64,000 nucleotides of DNA, taken from NCBI RefSeq assembly GCF_009730915.1, contig NW_024088534.1, positions 1-64,000 of the forward strand, written 5' to 3'. This document shows positions 56,620 through 64,000 of the stretch, piece by piece. The DNA is from Dioscorea cayenensis subsp. rotundata. Taxonomy: Eukaryota > Streptophyta > Magnoliopsida > Dioscoreales > Dioscoreaceae. The first letter of the stretch is position 1. Each line of letters opens with the position of its first letter. Below the pieces are notes generated by a model. The model searched no databases, was not told the origin of the DNA, and was given only the letters and a program-made list of their open reading frames with translations. Made by a program: the position numbers and the translations under genes.

Positions 56620-57012
56620 CATGCAAGCTCACACATAATGTATATAAATCAAGAACAAATGTGGAAGAAACAATCAAAACAATACTCCGTTGACTCCTAG
56701 TGTTGCATTTGATGGAGCTAAATCCTTGGGAGTAATGTTCCAACGGGTTGTGAAGCTCACATGGCCAAATGCCGAAGCACCTTGGCCGTATCCATGACAA
56801 GTTCTCAATTCCAATGTTGACAAGACCATATGCACGCATACACGAGGGGGTTCAGTGAAGCTCAACAAAACAAAAAAACAAGTCGAGTATATAAAAGATA
56901 AAGGAATGAATGCAACTCAAGCCAACAAAACAAACATAAACTCAGAAAGAAAGTCCTTTCGGAGTATACAAGTCCGAAATAAAATACAAAAGTAAAGAAA
57001 TGAAAAGCGAAA

Positions 57013-57834
57013 TCAAGTGTTGGTGTCATCAGGTCTCTGCTCCACTGCTAATGTTGGTGCTAGATCAAAGGGTGCCGGTGGAGGTGGTGATGGTGATGTT
57101 GGAGGGGCCGGAGGTCTGGCAATTAGTAACTGATGTAACACGTCGAAACTGGCCACCATCTCGATATACTGTGCTGACTGTATTACTTGAATCTCGATAA
57201 TCACAGACCACAATACACTCACAGTGCTCTCAAGCTTCTCAATACGATCATAGGCTCCTAAAAGGGTACTCAGGCGCCCTGAGGTCTCGGTTGCCGTCAG
57301 TGCGGAATCACCCGCTGCATCACCTCTGCCATCGGCACTCTCAGTCGTGGATATGGCCAAAATATAAATTGCAGGCCCATGTTTGTGCACTAATCCCATT
57401 ATCCTGAGAGTATCGAGCACAAGTGAAGAAGGAATAACTGTCTTGTCGGCATCCCGAATGGCTTCCACGAGGCCCATCCCCCGAATAAGTCTAGTAATGT
57501 AGGGACAAGAAAATAATGCTTCCACTTTCCCATGCTAGACCTAGTGTCACAGAAAGTCAGCCACAACGTGCCCCAGGTGAATCGGTATGGTCCGGACCAT
57601 GGAAAACAAATAAAGTGACCCCTGCTAGCTCAGAACTCCTGTGTGGTAGCCTCGACCATCCACAGATTTACTAAGGACGGCGAATAAATACCTGTAGCTC
57701 TACTGGGACAAACATGTGGCTTTCGACACTTCCGGTTCATGCTGCCCCTGTCCGCACAAAGCTTGATAAGCTTGCAGTGGGGCCAAGGTGTCAGGGTAAT
57801 ATGTCGGCAAGTCTCCATACTCCTCGGTACTTGT
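57013..57834 (-). pseudogene. Athila ORF-1-like frame of element M, C-terminal part
   Basis: The open stretch 57525-57013 (170 aa) reads FSCPYITRLIRGMGLVEAI, LDTLRIMGLVHKHGPAIYIL, EKLESTVSVLWSVIIEIQVI, a Pro-rich segment and the end RPDDTNT. It is the longest ORF1 piece in the window. The part up to 57834 is broken by stops. TSD copy CTTGT (57830-57834) marks the insertion of the solo LTR; the frame resumes at 59709. Confidence 0.7.
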
Positions 57835-59708
57835 TGATAAGTGCTTGTGCGATATGAATGCGAAGCGTTCATTCCTTATGTTGAGCATTACTTTCCTCAG
57901 TTTTCTACATTAATATGTGTGTTTTTATGTTACTTTTACGCAGGTAGGGTTGTGAGGCCGAGTATGAAGGAAATGGGCCAATGTGGATCATAATGCACCT
58001 ATTTTGGAGGAGATCTTGTTAAGGTTCAAACGCGAAGACATAGGTTAGGTGTGAGATGCTAGAGTGTGTGTCAACCTTCTCGCATTCGAGTGAGCACATC
58101 TATTTGGAGGGGCACAAACGCAGTCACGCTCGAGCATTCCGACTTATGCATATAAGAACAAGAGCCCCGCCAACATGTACATCATTGAAGAAGCAAGTGA
58201 TTCACGACGTGAACGTGTGCCCGTTTGCGTTACCATGATGAAAGTATGGAATTGGGAAGTTAATCATGTCGAAGCTGTAGCAGAGCACCGTAGCAACAAT
58301 GTAGTAATTACTGTAGCAACACTGTTCACAGCCGGCCGCGAAATCAGAGAAACAGAGAATCCACACGGGCATGTGGAAATTATCCACGCCCATGTGGAAA
58401 TTCCGCACGGGCGCGTGTATCATCCACGCCCGTGGAGTTGCCCGATTCCAGCCCTATTTAAAGCCGATTCAGCCCCGATTTTGGTATTCTTTTCTCCATC
58501 TTTTCCCCAACTTGTTAGAGAGCTTCGGCTAGGGTTTCGAGGGGTATTGGCCAAGGTTTTGGAGAGGTTCTACGGCTCCGACATCGTGATTCTATTAGGA
58601 AGAAGGTTGGTAGGGGAGCTTCCATCGAGGCGTATCCTATACCGGACGAAGGAATCCTTGGATGACGAGTAGAGGACTTTCCACAAGACCATCGACACGA
58701 CCATCGAGGGGGTTTCTTTATGGATTCATTGCTTTTACATTCGATTTCTTTGATTGTACTAAGCTCCATGGAGAGCTAAACCCCTAGTGGGTACTTGGAT
58801 GATTGTGAACCCTAGGATGTATTCGTTTCATTGAACATCTTTATTATGCTTTCAATAAATTGATGTTTATTGTGAGTTCCAACCTTGAATGCTTGATTGT
58901 ATGAACATTTCCCCTAGAGTGACACAAGGGTTGAGAGTTCTTGTTGTTAACCTTGTGAGTGAGTGACACACCACTAGCGTTAGACAAAGCTAGGTTGGAG
59001 AGGGTTGAGAGAGTGAGTCGAGAGGTACAGGAGCGTCCCCTTTCCCTTCTGACGTGATAGATTCTACCTCCGTTCCTTGAGTTCTTTACGGCCATAATGG
59101 AGTGAATGGTCTAAGGGATGAACCTCCGCTGGGGTCTAGTTGCACGTACAATGGAGTGAAGCGTTGAGAGGATCTTAGTATCTAGGGCTTAATTGTGGCT
59201 AGGGACCTTCCACCTGGACCAAAGGGGTAGGTCTATATTTAGGAAGAGATTTATCACTTGGAATCCCTAGAGCTCATTGCAACTCTATGCGAGTGCGAGG
59301 TGTTGAGATTGTTCGATTTCTCCTCCAGGACATGTATAGAGTTAGGCATAGTTGACCTTAGATTTTGGACTATGTATGTAAGGATTTCCACGACTCACCA
59401 TTGCATTGATTAGGAAGCATAATAGAGAGTTCTTGCACTTGAAGCGATCATCCTAGCTGAAGCATTATCCGAGTACCCCATTCTTTATCGATTGCCTTAC
59501 CCTCTGCTTTCTTTTGCCCTTTCACTTGTTGTTTTTATTGTTGAGAATTGAATCAATTTCACACTTATCACTATTGATATTCCACATAGCTATGAATCAA
59601 ATTAAGTATTTTCACTCCCTACTCCTTGTGGATTCGACCCCGCTCACCCGGGATTATTACTTCGACAAGCCCGTGCACTTGCGGGATATAAGCAAGGGGA
59701 TCTTGTCA
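57835..59708 (+). mobile_element. Solo LTR N, perfect TSD
   Basis: A 1,874 bp A1 LTR that starts TGATAAGTGCTTGTGCGATA and ends AGCAAGGGGATCTTGTCA. It is flanked by a perfect TSD CTTGT (57830-57834 and 59709-59713) in the ORF1 of element M. The TATA box TATTTAAA is at 58455-58462, the palindromes at 58358-58438, the CTGTAGC array at 58270-58330 and the CCATGG hairpins at 58762-58791. It is very like the solo LTR at 1784-3637. Confidence 0.93.
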
Positions 59709-60117
59709 CTTGTGTATATCTCGTCATACAAGCCCATACGAACTGAAACTCAGTAATACTCATGGTAAAATGACGTCCGAATGCTCTGAACTGTATGACA
59801 TCTCTCCCATATGGCTACCCGAACTGAAAAGATGCTAGTACTTCCAGTGTCAATGTGCGAATAACTGGCTCTCGTATGAACAATAGTCTTCTCCAACTTC
59901 CCATGTCCATCAGCGCGTCAATCCCCCTAGCCAACTCATCACCTCACAGGACCTCACACAGCACACTCACGTCCACAAATCAGGATTGTCCAAACCTAAG
60001 TCTCGATAGCCACTGGAATCGAGCCTGATGCTCGGGGTTCGAGAATTCAATATGCACCAATTCAGGTAAAGTCTCTCAAGGGCGCTTACCCTCTTGCTTC
60101 TTCGAGCGTGGTGCCAT
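59709..60117 (-). pseudogene. Athila ORF-1-like frame of element M, N-terminal part
   Basis: The ATG at 60117 begins MAPRSKKQEGKRP and then meets a stop. The same frame goes on with FSNPEHQARFQWLSRLRFGQ, MGSWRRLLFIREPVIRTLTL and a VIQFRAFGRHF core, crossed by three TGA and one TAG. The start MAPRSKKQ is shared with element E, supporting this ATG. Protein function is unknown. Confidence 0.65.
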
Positions 60118-60579
60118 ACCTGCAATAAATGATGAAGAAAATGATCAGAGAACCTCCAAAAATAATTATACTGTAGAATTCCACACGGGCTTGTTTTAAT
60201 TACCCACGCCTGCGTCGATCTGCGGGGCATGAAAACTGCACGGTTGCGCATCAATTCTCCAAAAATATAACTTAAAAACACGGCTAAACGCTCTCTAAAC
60301 ATGCATAAAACATTAAAAAGTGAAAATTGGTGCATTCAAGACTTTTAATCCACTAATAACAAGAAACGGCGAATAGAAGAGAGATTAAAGGATTTATCGA
60401 TGAAATGGGTATGAAAACTTCGACTTCTGCGTGAAAATTGACTGGGAATCCATCTAAATCAGCAGTGAGAGGTCGGGAAATTGATCAAGAGTGATTTTTG
60501 AGTGTCTGGAAGGGTAATGGATGAAAATTTCAATGAGATTTTTAAAGGAAAATCGCGTCTCTTGGAATTCCATACAACC

Positions 60580-61180
60580 GCACGGGCGTGTGGAAATTAC
60601 CCACGCCCGTGCGCCTCCACAGGAAAGAGCCACAGGGGCAGACGCATGCCCCTGTGTGCTCTCGCGAAAACATTCCTTATGTCTCTGAATACAACTTCAC
60701 GGGCGTGCGGAAAATACCCACGCCCATGCGCCCAACCTACAAGGCCAGCCGAACGTCCCTATGGCTTCTTTGTCTAACCAAGAGATTCATCTAAGTGTTC
60801 CACACCCCCGAGTGAAAATTACACATGGGCGTTGACATTCACAAACCAAACTCACAGGGGCAGCCGAATGCCCCTGTGTCTTCTCAGGATGGAGAGAGCT
60901 CTTCTACAAAGATCCACACGGGCATGCGGAAAATACCCACGCCCGAGCGTTTGTCACAGGTTCGCCCCCAAGGGCGGGTCTACGCCCCTGTGAGCTCTCA
61001 GAATAATTTGCTAAGTCTCTGTAGGAAAATGCAGACCCATGCGAAAATTACCCACGACCGTGAGGAAATCTCAAGGTTGCTCATAAGGGCATGTCCACGC
61101 CCTTATGTCTTCTCTGGATGAGCTCGCAGGACAAATCCATGGGCGTGCGGAAATTCCACATGCACGTGTATTTTCTCTTG
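60580..61180. repeat. Tandem GC-palindrome array in element M spacer
   Basis: About 5.5 units of 105-120 bp, starting near 60582, 60700, 60807, 60918 and 61036. Each unit has CACGGGCGTG...CCCACGCCCGTG and ACAGGGGC...GCCCCTGT inverted pairs separated by AAATTA-type linkers. The homologous array in element E is at 24468-25020. Open frames across it are repeat artefacts. Confidence 0.77.
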
Positions 61181-61442
61181 ATGCCTTTAAAACTCTACAG
61201 GATCTACAGTAAATTCCTGAACATGTTTACACACTCAGAGCCTGCCCTATTATGCAAACTATACCAGTTAAAAACATGAGAAACTAGCTCAAGCGACCAA
61301 AACTTTGCCAAATCCACATGAAAACACATGATGACATTAAACACCCACAATAAAAACAACAAAAGCATCTAAAAATTAAGACACCAACACTCAATACTTT
61401 ATTCATGCTAACACTAAACTACTCAACTAAGAAAACAGTAAA

Positions 61443-61497
61443 CACTTGGGTTGCCTCCCAAGAAGCACTTGTTTAATGTCACTAAGCTTGACGTACC
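61443..61497 (-). other. Post-pol motif of element M
   Basis: Sense GGTACGTCAAGCTTAGTGAC..., then CTTGGGAGGCAACCCAAG, a perfect 6 bp stem with a 6 nt loop. It follows the protease region directly. Confidence 0.68.
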
Positions 61498-62233
61498 TTG
61501 TCTTGCCTCATGAGGGTTCATAGATGAAGGTTGCCCTCTTACCCATGATTTGAAAGCAGGATGAGCAAAGTCTCTTGAAGGTGGATGGTAAATTATTGGG
61601 CTTCGGACCACCTAGCAAAGGTTCATCCAATTTGTTCGGTTAACGCCCATCTCCAACAGCCTTGGAGCGTTTCTGGTGGTATGTCCTTGCCCTCTTCATC
61701 TTATTTAGCACCTTCTTCATGATTCTCGGAGTAGATGATACTTCTTCTATTGGACCAAGCATTATTAATTCTTCATCGTCCATCTCCTTGTCGAACAAAC
61801 CCTCGTATGGATCCGTGTTGAAAATTTCATGCATGTATTTATCAACAATCTCATTAGTAGTGTTTAGAAAATACAAAATATCATCAAAATCGAAAGAATG
61901 ACGCATGGCTTCGGTGAGGCGGTATGTGAGCTTATCATCTCCAATCCTCAGTGTCAGCTCCCCACCGTCCATATCAATTAATGCCTTAGAAGTACACAAG
62001 AACATCCTCCCAAGTATCAAAGGTACATCCGCATCCTCATTGACATCTAACACTACAAAGTCAACCGGAAAAATGTACGCATCCACCTTGACAAGCACGT
62101 CTTCAATGATGCCCCTTGGATGTCTCACCATTCTGTCTGCCAATTACAATGTCATCGAAGTGGGCCTAGGATCTCCCAAGCCTAGCTTCTGAAAGAAGAT
62201 GAATGGCATGACATTAATAATGGCCCTTGACTC
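61498..62233 (-). pseudogene. Aspartic protease region of element M
   Basis: The active-site segment at 62225-62233 reads ESR in place of DSG. The open frame 62143-61640 (167 aa) keeps VRHPRGIIEDVLVKVDAYIF, FVVLDVNEDADVPLILGRMF, LCTSKALIDMDGGELTLRIG and the acidic C-terminal extension. Asp-to-Glu and Gly-to-Arg changes at the active site remove activity despite the well-kept remainder. Confidence 0.82.
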
Positions 62234-63931
62234 TGCCAATGTCATTTCTTAACCCTAATTCCCAATGTTACATAGAATGATGAAGCTTCCCTGGTTTTTC
62301 TTCTTGTTCGGCATATTCTTTTGCAACACCGCCGAGCAAGAAGCATCTAAGATCACTGAAGCACTCTCGTCCAACTTCCTCTTATTAGTCAACATGTCCT
62401 TCAAGAATTCTGCATATTTAGGCATTTGAGCAATTGCCTCAACAAAAGGAATATTGATGTGGAGTTGCTTGAACAAACTCAGAAACTTCTTGTATTGTTC
62501 ATCCCCTTGGTCATTCTTCAATCTAGACTGATAAGGGATTCTTGGCTTGAAAGGTGGGAGTGCCACCTTCTTCTCTTTACTTGTTTCCTCCTCAACCTCT
62601 ATGATCTCGGGTTCATGTTCATTGGGCTTCTCACTCGGAAGCCTACCTTTTACCTCACGACCATATCTCAAAGTGATCACCTTCACATGCTCTCTAGGAT
62701 TGGTCTCGGTATTACTCGACAAACTCCCTTGTGGTCTCTCCGATAGAGACTTCGCAATTTGTCCCACTTGATTTTCAAGATTGTGTAAAGAAGTGATGTG
62801 GTTGCGAAGTGTAGCCTCGACTGATTGAAACCTTGTATCCGATAATTGCACAAACCTAGCCAAGGCCTTCTCCAAATCATTCATTCAGGTCTCCAAACCT
62901 GAAACTTGGTTCTCCATGTTTTGGGCTTGTTGTTGTTGAAAACCCAGCGGTGTCATGGCCTTTTATGGACCTTGATTGCTCCACGAGAAATTGGGATGAC
63001 TCTTCCAACCCAGATTGTAGGTGTTACTATATGAATTCCCTTGGTTCCTCATTGCATTACCCACAAAATCAATTTTCTCAACCAAAGATGCATCACTAAT
63101 GGAAATTGGGCAATCGGAGGGAGCATGTCCTCCACCACACCATGTGCAAGTAGTCATAACCACCACCCCATTCAAAGTTAGAAGATCTAACTTCTTACTC
63201 AACGATTCCACTTGAGCCGCCAATGAAGTTACTGCATCTATTTCATGAAACCCGGGCACCTTTTTCCTTTCCTGTTCATTCCACTGATAACTATTCATGG
63301 CCATGTCTTCCACTAACTGTCAGACTTCTTCCGGGGTTTTACTCCCCATTGTACCTCCTGCGGCGACATCTAACAATTGCCTTGTACTTGGATTCAACCC
63401 ACTGTAGAAAGTCTGAATAATCATCCATTCGGGAAATCCATGATGTGGGCACCTCCGCAGAAGATCCTTGAAGCGCTCCCATGTCTCAAACCATGATTCC
63501 AACTCCATCTATACAAACGAAGAAATCTCATTGCGAAGCTTGGCCGACTTCCTAAGAGGAAAGTATCTAGTAAGAAAAACTTCGACCATCTCATTCCACA
63601 TCGTGATGGAGGCCTTGGGCAAAGAATATAGCCATTGCTTGGCTATTCCCTTGAGAGAGAATGGGATAACCATTAATTTGATAGCATCATCCGATACACC
63701 ATTAACCTTTAACATATCACAAACATCCAAGAAGTTCTCTATATCATTGTTTGGATCCTCATCGGCCAAACCATTAAACTACGCTGTTTGCTGAATCATT
63801 TGGATGAATGCCTGCTTTAGCTCAAAGTTTGTAGCTGTAATCAGGGGTCGCACAATACTCGATTGTGTGCCCAAAACTAAGGGTCTAGCATAATTAGAAA
63901 GTGTACTCTATTGCTCATTTTGTTCTGCCAT
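62234..63931 (-). pseudogene. gag of element M (broken)
   Basis: The ATG at 63931 begins MAEQNEQ with TAG at codon 8 (63910-63908). Gag core at 63769-63509 (VIPFSLKGIAKQWLYSLPKA, TMWNEMVEVFLTRYFPLRKS); WMIIQTFYSGLNPSTRQLLD; NSYQWNEQERKKV; knuckle CTWCGGGHAPSDC; NSYSNTYNLGWKSHPNFSWS; then a 209-codon open stretch (62884-62255) with a coiled linker, RPQGSLSSNTETNPREHVKV, the pre-protease linker SRLKNDQGDEQYKKFLSLFK and SFIILCNIGN. Frameshifts separate the blocks. Confidence 0.87.
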
Positions 63932-64000
63932 ATTATCTGACCCTTCCACTTCTATCTCAGCATGATTAGACGATTTTTGTACAGGTTCATTTCCCCTACT

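Larger units (their letters stand above)
53907..64000 (-). mobile_element. Element M: Athila-like non-autonomous element, runs off the right edge
   Basis: 3' LTR, PPT, hairpin array, inner PPT with hairpin, ORF1 (split by a solo LTR), palindrome spacer, post-pol motif, protease and gag; PBS and 5' LTR lie beyond the window. The left flank is ATATT (53902-53906). It has the most complete gag-to-LTR layout in the window, yet RT, RNase H and integrase are absent. The intervals 56259-56578, 56620-57012, 60118-60579 and 61181-61442 are non-coding without other features. Confidence 0.85.

Noticed and set aside
57600..57834. Short frames near 57630-57888 as separate small genes
   Set aside because: They are frameshifted pieces of the ORF1-like frame of element M and cross the solo LTR border.
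60580..61180. Regular GC-rich repeats looked at as a CRISPR array
   Set aside because: Units are imperfect and about 110 bp, contain inner palindromes, are embedded in a plant retrotransposon, and have no spacer-like unique segments.

Overview
The window is plant nuclear DNA made almost entirely of LTR retrotransposons of the Ty3/gypsy superfamily. I see no host single-copy gene, rRNA gene, tRNA gene or prokaryotic feature. The plant assignment rests on Athila/Tat-type gag proteins (CX2CX3HX4C knuckle, then a linker and protease), Athila ORF-1-like reading frames, primer-binding sites matching the 3' end of plant tRNA-Asp, and a chromovirus-type RT/RNase H/integrase. The dense nesting suggests a heterochromatic, probably pericentromeric, region. 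The species cannot be named from the sequence.

Most elements lie on the minus strand and share one plan, read in the sense direction: LTR, tRNA-Asp PBS, gag, aspartic protease, a short conserved post-pol motif, a spacer with GC-rich palindromes, an Athila ORF-1-like frame, a hairpin beside a first polypurine tract, an array of small hairpins, a second polypurine tract, LTR. None keeps RT, RNase H or integrase, so they look like a non-autonomous Athila-like lineage. All their reading frames are broken.

The insertions are nested, and target-site duplications (TSDs) give the order. A plus-strand gag (X; 13208-13505 and 47108-47480) is split by element I (13506-47107). I's gag is split by D (14192-42856, TSD CAAAT). 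D's LTR is split by E (18061-42195, TSD CTCTC). E's gag is split by G (27289-39201, TSD ATCTC). G holds H (30740-38236), and H holds a further LTR fragment. On the left, X is cut by element C (LTR 11666-13207), C by element B (630-11652), and B by solo LTRs at 1-629 (partial), 1784-3637 and 4955-6849.

Right of 47480 lies a decayed plus-strand chromovirus Y (RT/RNase H 47490-48350, integrase 49889-50871, 3' LTR from 50881). It is cut by a truncated LTR (48356-49888), a solo LTR (51378-53153) and element M (53907 to the window end). M carries its own solo LTR (57835-59708, TSD CTTGT).

The most interesting unexplained structures are an array of about eight small hairpins with a common AAAGAGCTA-like loop in four elements, a duplicated polypurine tract about 840 nt apart, a perfect 8-9 bp hairpin beside the inner tract, an LTR promoter layout (CTGTAGC array, GC palindromes, TATA) shared by divergent LTR families, and a recurring stop at gag codon 8.
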